Shown: piece after piece, positions 38,796-48,283 of the stretch | How positions within the stretch are numbered: the stretch's first letter is position 1 | How the letters are laid out: the number at the start of each line of letters is the position of its first letter | Assembly (NCBI RefSeq): GCF_020736705.1 | Contig: NZ_CP085990.1 | Coordinates: 1,860,001 to 1,924,000, forward strand | Source of the DNA: Psychrobacter sanguinis | GTDB lineage: Bacteria; Pseudomonadota; Gammaproteobacteria; Pseudomonadales; Moraxellaceae | Direction of reading: 5' to 3' | DNA length: 64,000 nt | The notes under the pieces: model-generated | Told to the model about the DNA's origin: nothing | What the model saw: only the letters and a program-made list of their open reading frames with translations | The model's database searches: none | Made by a program: the position numbers and the translations under genes

Positions 38796-38878
38796 AGACT
38801 TTTTGATAAATGATCCTCTACTAACTATAGGGTCGATAAAAATAATAGAGTCAATAAAAACAGCAATAAAAAAAAGAC

Positions 38879-38891
38879 ACCCATTATGGGT
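38879..38891. repeat. Left 13-bp target duplication of the IS4 element
   Basis: ACCCATTATGGGT is repeated at 40283-40295. The same sequence is the core of the terminator hairpin into which the element inserted. Confidence 0.8.
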
Positions 38892-38895
38892 AATG

Positions 38896-38927
38896 CCAGT
38901 CAGTTAAGGCTGACTGGTATTTTTTTT
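38896..38927 (+). terminator. Terminator-like hairpin inside the IS4 left end
   Basis: CCAGTCAG and CTGACTGG (8 bp) with loop TTAAGG are followed by TATTTTTTTT on the plus strand. It overlaps the left inverted repeat and the transposase stop codon. Confidence 0.7.
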
Positions 38928-40220
38928 GGGATATTTTTGTGGCTTACCCTTAACCACCCTCGGGCAAGATCGCTTTCTGCGTTCAGGAATAACAAACAAT
39001 TTTCCTTCCTCTAAAAGTGCATCTAACAACTTAGGGAAGAGTCCTGCAGCCTGTAAAGGTGCAAACCGTAACAGATCAACAATCGTAATAGACGCCATAT
39101 GAAAGCTAATTCGTAGAGGGCTAACCTTAGCTCTAAGAGCCATATATCGCATCAAACGTCTTATCAGATTATAAGCAATCATAAGCCCCCAGAATTCTTG
39201 TAATACAAGCTGTGGCAGCTTACTTCTTAACAACAGCCCCTGCTGTAAATCAGACTTAATTTCCCTAAAAGCCATCTCGATCTCCCAGCGCTGCAAGTAA
39301 AGCTGTGCCACTTTATCCTTAGTAAAGCGTTTATCATCTATTAAAGAGGTGATGTATCGTCTTGTCTTACCCTCATAACGACACTCAATTAATCGAGCTT
39401 GCCAAGTATCGGGTAGGTTTGGATTTTTCTTTTGTGCCTGAGGAGAGACGGGCATTTGTATTAAGTAGTCCCCTTCACTAAAGGTTTCAATCACAGTGTA
39501 ACGCAGATTATCTTTAGCCCGCATGAGCCAGTGACTGTTTGGATGGGCTTGTTGCCAACTGATAAGTAGGTCTGCTGAGAAATAGGCTCTATCAAAGAGC
39601 GTAATGCTGTTGTCTTGAACATTTAGCTGACGGGCTAAGGTGATCTCTCCTTGACCCATATCTGCAAGGGTTGTGTCAATGATCTCATGCGTGTCAGTAT
39701 TGATCAGACATACCGAACGCATTTGGGGATAGGGCGCCTCTTTAGTTCTGCCTTTGCTTGAGCTAAAGTGCTGAAGGTTCTCATCAGTGGATGGGAGTGA
39801 GTATACGACGCCATCTACAGCTTGGACGCTAAGTCCCATGAAGTCTTGCTGCTGGGCTCGTGATTCTGTTTGGTAGTGAGCACTTAGTTGATGAAATAGC
39901 TGCTTTAGAGGCTCATGCCCGAGGCGTTGTCTTGCTTGTACCACAGCGCTGGGTACGCAGGCCTGTGAGTCTATATTAAGCCGCATTTGCTCTGTGATAT
40001 ACCAAATTGAACGGTTACGATATAAAGCTGTGCCGATGACTATCCAAACAACGTGTTCGGCAGGTAGCTTACGTCTTCTAATGCTCGCTTTGCCCGTATA
40101 TTCTAAAGCCTGCTGTATCCACTCAGGGTCTATTAATTCACTAAATTGTTCTAGGGTGTCTGGAATCCTTTTATGCGTCTCATTAATAGCGTCTTGTAGT
40201 CTCATAGTAAAATAGCCCAT
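38904..40220 (-). CDS. IS4-family transposase
   Basis: 438 residues with an N-terminal IS4-type domain (about 20-115) and a DDE catalytic domain. The first Asp is in QAVDGVVYSL, the second in LFDRAYFS, and the third acidic residue is in the YREK box YLQRWEIEMAFREIK. The frame is intact and no frameshift or stop is seen, so the copy may be active. It lies within 1391 bp bounded by perfect inverted repeats and reads against the lipoprotein gene. Confidence 0.95.
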   Translation of the reverse strand: MGYFTMRLQDAINETHKRIPDTLEQFSELIDPEWIQQALEYTGKASIRRRKLPAEHVVWIVIGTALYRNRSIWYITEQMRLNIDSQACVPSAVVQARQRLGHEPLKQLFHQLSAHYQTESRAQQQDFMGLSVQAVDGVVYSLPSTDENLQHFSSSKGRTKEAPYPQMRSVCLINTDTHEIIDTTLADMGQGEITLARQLNVQDNSITLFDRAYFSADLLISWQQAHPNSHWLMRAKDNLRYTVIETFSEGDYLIQMPVSPQAQKKNPNLPDTWQARLIECRYEGKTRRYITSLIDDKRFTKDKVAQLYLQRWEIEMAFREIKSDLQQGLLLRSKLPQLVLQEFWGLMIAYNLIRRLMRYMALRAKVSPLRISFHMASITIVDLLRFAPLQAAGLFPKLLDALLEEGKLFVIPERRKRSCPRVVKGKPQKYPKKNTSQP

Positions 40221-40282
40221 CTACTTATTAGATAGGCTATTTTATTACTTTTATTGAGTTTTTGCCTTAACTGACTGGCATT

Positions 40283-40295
40283 ACCCATTATGGGT
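40283..40295. repeat. Right 13-bp target duplication of the IS4 element
   Basis: ACCCATTATGGGT is repeated at 38879-38891. It is followed by GTCTTTTTT, so on the plus strand this copy retains the terminator stem and T-run. Confidence 0.8.
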
Positions 40296-40437
40296 GTCTT
40301 TTTTCGTTTATAGCAGCTGTTTTATAAAAGGTTTTTAAAAAAGCTGTATCTTATCACCTAAAGCTCATCCATGAAGTTCAGTTATAGAGGTATTCAAAAC
40401 CCTTAAAGATTGGCGTAAATTAAGCACCAGCTACTTG

Positions 40438-41952
40438 CTACTTTAACTTTTTAAGGTCAGAGTTTTCAGCGATATTTGGCTTACCTACCGTAACGATAAT
40501 GAATTTATCGGGCGTTAATGTTTCTTTGAGTGTTTTGTTTACGTTTTTGACATCCGTATTTTCAATGCGGTTAATATAATCGGTAATATAAGAATCCGGA
40601 AGCTTATTAAAGTTGATACCACCAAGCAGGCCGTTGATGCTGGCATTGCTTGAGAAACCCATGGGGTAGCTGTTGATTAAGCTTTCTTGAGTAAGCTTGA
40701 ATTCTTCGCTAGTCACGCCTTGCTTCAATGTGTCTCGAACCGTTTGTAGGGTGGCTTTAATAGCCTCGTCAGCTTTTTCATTACGTGTAGAGAATCTAAT
40801 GCTATAAGGACCAGGAGCTTGCATCGCCGCCATGCTGCCATAGATTCCATAGGTGTAGCCCATCTCTTTGCGTATTTTACCCATTAAGCGAGAATTAAAG
40901 CCGCTTCCTGCCAGTATTTCATTACCAATAGCAAAGTCAGTACTGCGTTGAAGCTCGGCAGGATCTGCGCTGATGCTATAGCCTTGTTGACCAATAATGA
41001 CCGAGGTTTGGTCGCTGTCATAATCAACATGGACCCATTTACTTTTGTTAATGGGGGTAGGTTTAGGTAGAGTTGGCGCCGGCTTGCCTTGCGCTAGGTT
41101 TTTGGTGACTGCTTCAGCTGCTTGTTTTGCTTGCTGCAAATTTAAATCACCTGTGATACTCAAGCTGGCGTTTTGGGCGACTAGGTAAGTATCATGGAAG
41201 CGCTGCAAGTCATTGGTGGTAATAGTAGGAACAGTCTTTACTGTCCCATAAGAAGAATGAGCATAGGGATGAGTGCCATAAAGTGCCTCATTGAAGGTAG
41301 TACTGGCAAGATAGGACGGGTTTTGCATCATTTGTCTTAAACCTAAAACTTGCTGTGCTTTACTGCGCTCTAAGACTTTAGCGTCAAATCTTGGCTGGTT
41401 AACCACATCATTAAGCAGCTTTAAAGCAGGGGTTAGTTTGTCGCTGTCAGACAGACTGCGCAAATTAACCACAAATTGATCTTTATAAGCGGCACTACCT
41501 AGCTCAATGCCTAACTGCTCTGTGGCTTCCGCAAAGGCAGTTTCATCAAGCTCTTTTGTGCCTTTGGTAAGTAAGTCAGCTACCATGCTGGCGAGACCAA
41601 AGCTATTTTTGCGGATACTTTCATCGCGGGCACTACCGGCATTAAAGCGCAAGTCAACATCCACGATAGGCAGCTGATTGGTCTGAAAGAAAATGACAGG
41701 CACCCCATTACTGGTGGTAAAGTGCTGGAATTTAGGAATAGAAAAGTCCAGTTTGTCATTGTTTTTTAAACTAGATAAGGTGTCTAGCGCTTTAATAGGT
41801 TGGGTGATGTCCACATCAGCTTTTGCACGCTCGCCACTGGGCATTTCGGGTGCGGCACTAGCGCTGATTGAGGTTAGCCCTAAAGACGCTAATAATGAGC
41901 TGGCCACAATGACCGGCTTAAGATAACAATAAGGTTGTAAATATGATTTCAT
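40438..41952 (-). CDS. M16-family peptidase-like protein lacking the zinc motif
   Basis: A 504-residue periplasmic M16-fold protein with a signal peptide (ISASAAPEM region). The position equivalent to the HxxEH zinc site is FGLASMVADLLTKGT, with none of the histidines, so it is not expected to cleave. The C-terminal half keeps EMGYTYGIYG, the conserved substrate-side Arg/Tyr-type region. It follows the active M16 gene by 125 bp in the same direction. By analogy with known M16 heterodimers it is probably the regulatory half of a pair. Confidence 0.88.
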   Translation of the reverse strand: MKSYLQPYCYLKPVIVASSLLASLGLTSISASAAPEMPSGERAKADVDITQPIKALDTLSSLKNNDKLDFSIPKFQHFTTSNGVPVIFFQTNQLPIVDVDLRFNAGSARDESIRKNSFGLASMVADLLTKGTKELDETAFAEATEQLGIELGSAAYKDQFVVNLRSLSDSDKLTPALKLLNDVVNQPRFDAKVLERSKAQQVLGLRQMMQNPSYLASTTFNEALYGTHPYAHSSYGTVKTVPTITTNDLQRFHDTYLVAQNASLSITGDLNLQQAKQAAEAVTKNLAQGKPAPTLPKPTPINKSKWVHVDYDSDQTSVIIGQQGYSISADPAELQRSTDFAIGNEILAGSGFNSRLMGKIRKEMGYTYGIYGSMAAMQAPGPYSIRFSTRNEKADEAIKATLQTVRDTLKQGVTSEEFKLTQESLINSYPMGFSSNASINGLLGGINFNKLPDSYITDYINRIENTDVKNVNKTLKETLTPDKFIIVTVGKPNIAENSDLKKLK

Positions 41953-42077
41953 ATCAAATCCGTATTAGGTTTTTATAGTTTTAAAAATCTTTTTTAATTG
42001 GTTTTTATCTCTTAGGCTTCTATCTATTAACTGTTGGTTTCTACCTGTCAGATAAATAAGCATTTATACCATATCGT

Positions 42078-43628
42078 TTATTTGCTAGGAGCCTTAGTAT
42101 TTGTCGCTTCGATAGGTTCAACGTACATAACCGTTAGATTGTCTTTAGCAAAATATTTTTTAGCGGCAGCATTAATATCTGCGCTACTAATTTTGGCCAA
42201 TTCGTCAGGTAACGTTGTAATAAGACGGTCGTCTAAACCACGTGACTGTAAATTACCGATCATATAGGCTTGGCCTTGCATACTGTCTTGTGAAAACACA
42301 AAGCCATTTACCGCATTATTTCGAGCACGTTCAAGCTCTTTATCGCTGATAGTTTCAGTCTTGAACTTATCGATTTGATCCATAATTGCTTGTTGCACTT
42401 GCGCCAATGTGACTCCCTCACGCGGCGTGGCTTGAATCATAAACAAACCATCGCCACGCTCATAGAGGTCATAGCTAGATACTATTGAAGACAACAACCC
42501 TTGTTCACGCACTAGGTTCTTCTCAAAACGAGCAGCATAGCCGCCGTCCATAATGAATTGCATCATTAGTAGATCATAGATTTCCTTTTTAGGAACATCG
42601 GTTGCCATAGCACTGTGCAGAGTAGGAACGTTGAAGCCCATCAGTAAGGTAGGCACATTGACCGTTTCTTTTACGGTTTGTTGTTGATAACCGCGCCAGC
42701 CTTTTTGCAATACTGACGGACGTTCAGGAATCTGCTTACTTGGAATAGCGCCAAAATATTGTTCAACTTTTTTGATCGTTTGTTGTGGATCAACATCGCC
42801 CACGATGACCAAAGTCGCATTGTTTGGGGCATACCAAGTTTTGTACCACTGTTCTAAGTCTTTAATATCGGTATTACCAATTTCTTGCATAGGACCAATC
42901 ACAGACTCGCCTTTTGGACTATTAGGTAGTGCCAATTTACGGAATTTCTCAAAAGCTCTGGCTAGAGGATTGTCGTCCGTACGTTGGCGACGCTCTTCCA
43001 TTACCACGTTACGTTCTTGCTCAAATTCTTCTACAAACTCTTTGCTATCAAAACGTAAGTTGGTCATGCGGTCCGCTTCTAGCTCTAAAGAAAGCTCAAG
43101 ACGGTTAACGGGGAACATTTCGTAGTACCCCGTATAGTCATAGCTGGTAAAGGCATTATGATCACCACCAAATTTGGCGATTAGTCTGTCGAAATCTGCC
43201 CCTGAAACCTTTTCAGTTCCTTTGAACATCATGTGTTCTAATAAGTGAGAGATACCGCCTTTATCTTCAGGCTCATCTGTGGCGCCAACACTGTACCAAA
43301 TTTGGCTCATGGCCACCGGTGCTCTATGATCTTCTTTAATAATCACTTTCAAACCATTTTTCAACTGGTACTCATGACGGCTGGCATCCGCTGGATATTT
43401 AGTGTTATCAGCCTTGGAGTTGTTTTTTGAGCCAGTAGGATTAACGGTACTGTGGGTAGAAGAACCTTCAGATGAGGGGGTAGGTACACTGTTACAGGCG
43501 GTCAATGCAGTGCTAGCTAGTCCAGCAAAAAGTAGGTTTCTCAATAGATTGTTTTTAGTGAATATTCTCGAACTGTTCGTTGGCAGTTTTTCATTAGAAT
43601 CGAGTTTTGTTTTTATAGGGGTTTTCAT
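42078..43628 (-). CDS. M16-family zinc peptidase, lipoprotein
   Basis: 516 residues with a lipoprotein signal (lipobox LTAC near residue 45), so probably anchored in the periplasm. The inverted zinc motif HLLEHMMFKGT is intact, and a glutamate of the third ligand region lies in ELEADRM. This is the catalytic half of the M16 pair. The GAGGA ribosome site is clear. Natural substrates are unknown; related enzymes degrade small peptides or act in protein quality control. It is separated from mnmG by about 500 bp. Confidence 0.92.
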   Translation of the reverse strand: MKTPIKTKLDSNEKLPTNSSRIFTKNNLLRNLLFAGLASTALTACNSVPTPSSEGSSTHSTVNPTGSKNNSKADNTKYPADASRHEYQLKNGLKVIIKEDHRAPVAMSQIWYSVGATDEPEDKGGISHLLEHMMFKGTEKVSGADFDRLIAKFGGDHNAFTSYDYTGYYEMFPVNRLELSLELEADRMTNLRFDSKEFVEEFEQERNVVMEERRQRTDDNPLARAFEKFRKLALPNSPKGESVIGPMQEIGNTDIKDLEQWYKTWYAPNNATLVIVGDVDPQQTIKKVEQYFGAIPSKQIPERPSVLQKGWRGYQQQTVKETVNVPTLLMGFNVPTLHSAMATDVPKKEIYDLLMMQFIMDGGYAARFEKNLVREQGLLSSIVSSYDLYERGDGLFMIQATPREGVTLAQVQQAIMDQIDKFKTETISDKELERARNNAVNGFVFSQDSMQGQAYMIGNLQSRGLDDRLITTLPDELAKISSADINAAAKKYFAKDNLTVMYVEPIEATNTKAPSK

Positions 43629-44132
43629 GCAGTCCTCAAAATATAAATAATATTTATTTCACAACTAAAATTGATTTCACGACTAGAATATTTGGTAACT
43701 ATTAATAATTAGCAGTAATTCGCAGATGTTACTACTAGGTGCGGTACGGTAAAGAGGCATAAGCGTAACCCTATTAATGGTCAGGTTACAGAGGTAGAGT
43801 GTGAAAATTTATTGCTCATTATTTCAAGTCATGCCTAGCAAAGGCAATGAAAGCTACAAATAGATAACCATTTGATAGCTTTGGAAAGCTATTGGACGCT
43901 AGAGCTAGAGCCACTACAGCTATTAGTCAGTAGGGCAATCTATCACACTGCAGCCCATAACCCTATTAAATTTGAGGCTTTAATGGACTACAGATGAGCT
44001 GCTAATTTTGTTATAATTATCTGTTACTCTATTTTTAGAGTAGCGGCTTAACAAGATGGGGTCTTAATTGAGTCATCTTTTGAGTGATTTCCCTATTCAG
44101 TAATTGCTGAGAACAGCAGGCGAGGCGTCTTT
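43629..44132. other. Non-coding region between the M16 genes and mnmG
   Basis: A divergent promoter region of about 500 bp. No gene or strong repeat is seen; the nearest recognisable element is a TATAAT-like box near 44015. Confidence 0.5.
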
Positions 44133-46061
44133 ATGTCATCAACTTCCACATCGAATACCGCTGGTATTACTTATCCTAAATCTTACGATGTTGTCGTCAT
44201 CGGTGGCGGGCATGCCGGTACCGAAGCAGCATTGGCGGCTGCGCGTATGGGCGCACAGACTTTATTGCTGACACACAATATTGAAACCTTAGGCCAGATG
44301 AGCTGTAACCCTGCCATTGGGGGTATTGGTAAGTCACACTTGGTGCGTGAAATTGACGCGCTAGGGGGTGCTATGGCACTGGCGACTGACAAAGCAGGCA
44401 TTCAGTTTCGAGTATTAAACAGCCGTAAAGGTGCTGCAGTACGTGCTACTCGTGCGCAAGCAGACCGTATTTTATATAAAGCGGCCATTCGCCATACTTT
44501 AGAGAACCAGCCTAATCTAGACTTATTCCAACAAGGTGCGGATGACATCTTGGTAGAGAACGGCAAAGCTTGTGCGGTTGTAACCTCAACCGGTATTATT
44601 TTCCGCACCAAAACCGTGGTCCTAACGTCAGGCACCTTCTTAGGCGGTGTTATTCATATTGGTTTGGACAACTCAAAAGGGGGCCGCGCTGGTGACCAAC
44701 CTTCTATTAAGTTGGCTGAGCGTTTACGTGAATTAAAGCTGCCTGTGGGCCGTTTAAAAACAGGAACGCCGGCTCGTATTGATGCGCGAACCGTTGATTT
44801 TAGTGTGATGAAAGTTCAGCCAGGTGATACACCATTGCCAGTCATGAGCTTTATGGGCAATGTCGATATGCATCCTGAGCAGGTGAACTGCTTTATTACC
44901 CATACTAATGAAAAAACACACGATATCATTCGCCAGCACCTAGACCGCTCACCTCTATTCTCAGGTAATATTGAAGGGGTAGGGCCACGTTATTGTCCTT
45001 CGATTGAAGACAAAATCCATCGCTTTGCTGATAAAGACAGCCATCAGATCTTCATTGAGCCTGAAGGATTGACCACACATGAACTGTATCCTAATGGTAT
45101 TTCTACCAGTTTGCCATTTGATGTGCAGTTAGAGTTTATTCGTACCATGGCGGGTTTAGAGAACGCTCATATTACCCGTCCAGGTTATGCCATTGAGTAT
45201 GATTATTTTAACCCTCAAAGCCTCAAACCGACGTTAGAAACCAAATCTATTGATAGCCTGTATTTTGCGGGTCAGATTAATGGTACTACCGGTTATGAAG
45301 AAGCTGGGGTGCAAGGTCTGTTAGCCGGTATTAACGCTGCTTTATCGACCCAGGATAATCCAGTCATGGACAGCTGGACGCCACGTCGCGACCAAGCTTA
45401 CTTAGGCGTATTAGTAGATGATTTAATTACTCACGGTACCAAAGAGCCTTACCGTATGTTTACCAGTCGTGCCGAATATAGATTGCTGCTGCGTGAAGAT
45501 AATGCGGATCAGCGTCTTACTGAAATTGGTCGTAAATTAGGCTTGGTAGATGATACGCGCTGGGAGGCTTATCAGAATAAGATGGAGTCGATTGGTGCTG
45601 AGTCAGGCCGTCTTAAAGAGCTTTGGGCGACCCCAAATAATGAGCTTGGTAAAAAGTTCGCTGAGCGTACCGGTGAAAGCCTGTCAAAAGAGTCAACCGC
45701 TTATGATTTATTAAAACGTCCTAATGTTGGGTTTGATGATATTGCGGCGATAACAGGGGCGGATGTGGCAGCAGATGTCGGTGAGCAAATCGAAATCTCA
45801 GTCAAATACGCTGGTTATATTGACCGTCAGCAGGAAGATATTGATCAAATGAAGCGCTTAGAAAACACTGAGCTTCCGGTTGATTTTGATTACACTGCGG
45901 TCTCTGGTTTATCGAATGAAATTGTTCAAAAACTACAAGACATTCGTCCGGCTACTTTGGCCCAAGCCAGTCGTATTAGTGGTGTAACACCTGCAGCGAT
46001 ACAACTGCTTGGTATGACTTTGAAAAAACAGAAAAAAGCAAAAGTAGCTTTAAAAGCTTAA
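44133..46061 (+). CDS. mnmG: tRNA uridine 5-carboxymethylaminomethyl modification enzyme MnmG
   Basis: MnmG (GidA) with MnmE makes the cmnm5 modification of the wobble uridine in several tRNAs, using FAD and a folate cofactor. The N-terminal Rossmann motif [20 protein letters not shown] is present. Family signatures [23 protein letters not shown] and [12 protein letters not shown] follow, and the C-terminal helical domain includes RTGESL and [10 protein letters not shown]. The 642-residue length is typical. It stands alone; mnmE is not in this window. Confidence 0.97.
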   Translation: MSSTSTSNTAGITYPKSYDVVVIGGGHAGTEAALAAARMGAQTLLLTHNIETLGQMSCNPAIGGIGKSHLVREIDALGGAMALATDKAGIQFRVLNSRKGAAVRATRAQADRILYKAAIRHTLENQPNLDLFQQGADDILVENGKACAVVTSTGIIFRTKTVVLTSGTFLGGVIHIGLDNSKGGRAGDQPSIKLAERLRELKLPVGRLKTGTPARIDARTVDFSVMKVQPGDTPLPVMSFMGNVDMHPEQVNCFITHTNEKTHDIIRQHLDRSPLFSGNIEGVGPRYCPSIEDKIHRFADKDSHQIFIEPEGLTTHELYPNGISTSLPFDVQLEFIRTMAGLENAHITRPGYAIEYDYFNPQSLKPTLETKSIDSLYFAGQINGTTGYEEAGVQGLLAGINAALSTQDNPVMDSWTPRRDQAYLGVLVDDLITHGTKEPYRMFTSRAEYRLLLREDNADQRLTEIGRKLGLVDDTRWEAYQNKMESIGAESGRLKELWATPNNELGKKFAERTGESLSKESTAYDLLKRPNVGFDDIAAITGADVAADVGEQIEISVKYAGYIDRQQEDIDQMKRLENTELPVDFDYTAVSGLSNEIVQKLQDIRPATLAQASRISGVTPAAIQLLGMTLKKQKKAKVALKA

Positions 46062-46165
46062 TCAAGTCGCATGGCTTACTGTCAATTGCTTTGGCTTTCA
46101 ATTAAGCAATAATAATTGCTAAACTGGACGATATAACATATTCCTAAATTCCAGATGAGATAGCA

Positions 46166-47155
46166 ATGATTGACGCCATCCTTTTTGCCTTAAATATTGT
46201 ATTACCCAACCTCATGCTTATGGGGTTGGGTTTTTTTATGCGCAAGAAGGGACAGGTAAGTAAAGACTTTATAGATCAAGCCTCGAAGCTGGTATTCAAT
46301 TATGCCTTGCCATGTTTGCTTTTTTTTAGTGTGATTCAAAGTACAGTGAACTTTAGTGAGCAGTTTTACTTGATTGCTGCTGGACTGGCGGTTACTCTGT
46401 TGTTGTACTTTGGTGCTGAGCTTTATGCCAGATACTTTATAGAACGGCCAGAGGATAAAGGCGTCTTTGTCCAAGGAGTCTTTCGCAGCAACATGGCCAT
46501 CATTGGTCTGGCCACAGTAGCTAATGCCTATGGCACAGAAGGTCTTAGTATTGGTGCGGTATATATGGGCGTTATTACTTTGGTATTTAATATCTTGGCA
46601 GTGATTACCCTAAGTCGCACTACCGTAGATCCAGAGGCTGATCCGAAGCAAGTGGCAAAGCATGAAAACTACGCAGTGATGATCAGTAAGAAGTTGTTTA
46701 CCAATCCGCTGATTCTAGCCTTAATTGCCGCCTTTGGTTATAAAATATTGGCTTCTACCTTAGAGTTACCTGAATTACCGAGTGTTATTACTCAAACAGG
46801 GGCGCTATTAGCAGCAGTGTCTTTACCACTGGCCTTAATATGCGCTGGTGCAACCATTGATATGCGCTCCATGCTTAATTTATCAGGGTTATCGATGCAG
46901 GCCAGTATTGGCCGTATTGTCATTGCGCCCATAGTTGCGATACTTGTTGGCTTAAGTTTTGGTCTAACTGGGGTACATATGGGGGTGTTGTTTTTAATGG
47001 TTGCTTCACCAACCGCCGCGGCCAGTTACGTGATGGCAAAAGCCATGGGCGGTAACGAAATTCTAGCGGCCAATATTTTAGCGTTTACCACCGTCGTATC
47101 TTTGTTCGGAATGGCCATAGGGGCAGCGGCTTTAAGAGCACTGGGCTGGATGTAA
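46166..47155 (+). CDS. AEC-family (auxin efflux carrier-like) permease
   Basis: 329 residues with about ten membrane segments in two halves and the family end GGNEILAANILAFTTVVSLFG. Related bacterial proteins transport malonate, malate or similar, but the substrate here cannot be read from sequence. The gene starts 104 bp after mnmG and could be co-transcribed with it. Confidence 0.88.
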   Translation: MIDAILFALNIVLPNLMLMGLGFFMRKKGQVSKDFIDQASKLVFNYALPCLLFFSVIQSTVNFSEQFYLIAAGLAVTLLLYFGAELYARYFIERPEDKGVFVQGVFRSNMAIIGLATVANAYGTEGLSIGAVYMGVITLVFNILAVITLSRTTVDPEADPKQVAKHENYAVMISKKLFTNPLILALIAAFGYKILASTLELPELPSVITQTGALLAAVSLPLALICAGATIDMRSMLNLSGLSMQASIGRIVIAPIVAILVGLSFGLTGVHMGVLFLMVASPTAAASYVMAKAMGGNEILAANILAFTTVVSLFGMAIGAAALRALGWM

Positions 47156-47247
47156 ACTAATTAATTCTTAACGTCGATACCATTCTCAAAATTCGTATTC
47201 AGGGCAAAATAATACGGGTTTAAAACCACAATAGTGATACTTATATT

Positions 47248-47595
47248 ATGATGAAAAAAAACAGCTTGTCGCTTTGTTTGGCAGGCTCTCTATGGTTATT
47301 AACCGTCACTGCTCAGGCAATGCCAACTCATGAGGTTATCTTTATTAAGGGCAGTAACTGTGGCACTTATCAAGGAGATTTAACTTCAGGGGCGCTGTTT
47401 AGTATAGAGATGAATGCCAATCAACAACTGGTTATTAGCACAGATGGGCATGTGCAATCAGTGACAGATAGCCAAGGAGAGATATTGGAAGATAAGGGCG
47501 GGGCAAACTATCGTTATGATTCTAAGCATACTAGCACCCATACTATTAAGATGGTTGGCAGAATCGATAGTGCGGTCGAATTCTGTGTTTATTAA
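47248..47595 (+). CDS. Small secreted paralogue A with a conserved cysteine pair
   Basis: A 115-residue protein with a signal peptide cleaved after TAQA (residue 24), leaving a mature part of about 91 residues. Two cysteines at 38 (GSNCGTY) and 113 (EFCVY) match those of paralogue B and could form a disulfide in the periplasm. The core (ANQQLVISTDGHVQSV) looks like a small beta-sandwich. I do not know the function. The gene repeats the pattern of its neighbour, and the two are probably a tandem duplication. Confidence 0.75.
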   Translation: MMKKNSLSLCLAGSLWLLTVTAQAMPTHEVIFIKGSNCGTYQGDLTSGALFSIEMNANQQLVISTDGHVQSVTDSQGEILEDKGGANYRYDSKHTSTHTIKMVGRIDSAVEFCVY

Positions 47596-47753
47596 GGTTT
47601 TATAATGTTTAACGATGATATATTAATATTTAAATCTCTCTAATGGTTTAACCATATTGTAAGTCAGTGAATACGGTGATATATTGATTTGAGAAGGTAT
47701 TTCATTTACCACACCTTTAATCGCCATTTGGCCTATTACACTGAGTATTCATT

Positions 47754-48101
47754 ATGAAATCTAAAGTTATAGCAAAAGCTGGTCTTGTTGGTGTGATAAT
47801 GTCTCTGTCTTTGACTGCGCAAGCGTTACCCACAAGCCAAGTAGTATTCGCAAAAGGTAGCTACTGTGGAAGTTACACAGGTGACCTAAGTAAAGGGCGG
47901 GTATTTAAAGTCTCGCTAGGTGCCAATCAAGAGCTGGTTATCAATACCGATGGCCATGTTCAGTCGGTTAAAGACAGCAAAGGCAGACGACTGGCCGATC
48001 ATGGCGATTCCGACTATAGGTATTACACCCGTTCAAAAGGCGAGCATAGAATTACGATGGTAGGCTCGGGTTTCAGTTCTGCTGAATTTTGTGCGTATTA
48101 G
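47754..48101 (+). CDS. Small secreted paralogue B with a conserved cysteine pair
   Basis: Also 115 residues, with a signal peptide cleaved after TAQA and cysteines at 38 and 113. The shared blocks GxYxGDL, ANQxLVIxTDGHVQSV and SAEFC show clear paralogy with the gene 158 bp upstream. It ends before a bidirectional terminator. The mature region is more basic than that of A. Confidence 0.75.
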   Translation: MKSKVIAKAGLVGVIMSLSLTAQALPTSQVVFAKGSYCGSYTGDLSKGRVFKVSLGANQELVINTDGHVQSVKDSKGRRLADHGDSDYRYYTRSKGEHRITMVGSGFSSAEFCAY

Positions 48102-48177
48102 TCGCTTGATGGCTTGCTGATTACCTTAAACTGATCAAATTAAATTACCTTAAACCTTTCAAATTAAACAGTTGAAT

Positions 48178-48212
48178 CAAAAAAAGCCGATAAATTAATA
48201 TCGGCTTTTTTT
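48178..48212. terminator. Bidirectional terminator after paralogue B
   Basis: AAAAAGCCGATA pairs with TATCGGCTTTTT across AATTAA. A-run and T-run on both sides would serve paralogue B and the converging luciferase-like gene. Confidence 0.85.
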
Positions 48213-48283
48213 ATGTTATCTCAGGCAAAAATGCCACTTAATTGCCACAAACAGGATGGCGAACAAGGTTGATTAAGGGTTGC

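Larger units (their letters stand above)
38892..40282 (-). mobile_element. IS4-family insertion sequence in a terminator hairpin
   Basis: The 1391-bp element begins AATGCCAGTCAGTTAAGGC and ends with its exact reverse complement, a 19-bp terminal inverted repeat. It encodes one IS4 transposase on the minus strand. It is flanked by a 13-bp duplication that is itself part of an inverted repeat, so the exact duplication length could be 11-13 bp. Confidence 0.92.

Noticed and set aside
38735..38813. Confident call of a repetitive small protein gene
   Set aside because: The frame arises mechanically from a 15-bp repeat, overlaps the lipoprotein stop and has no ribosome binding site, so I list only the repeat.
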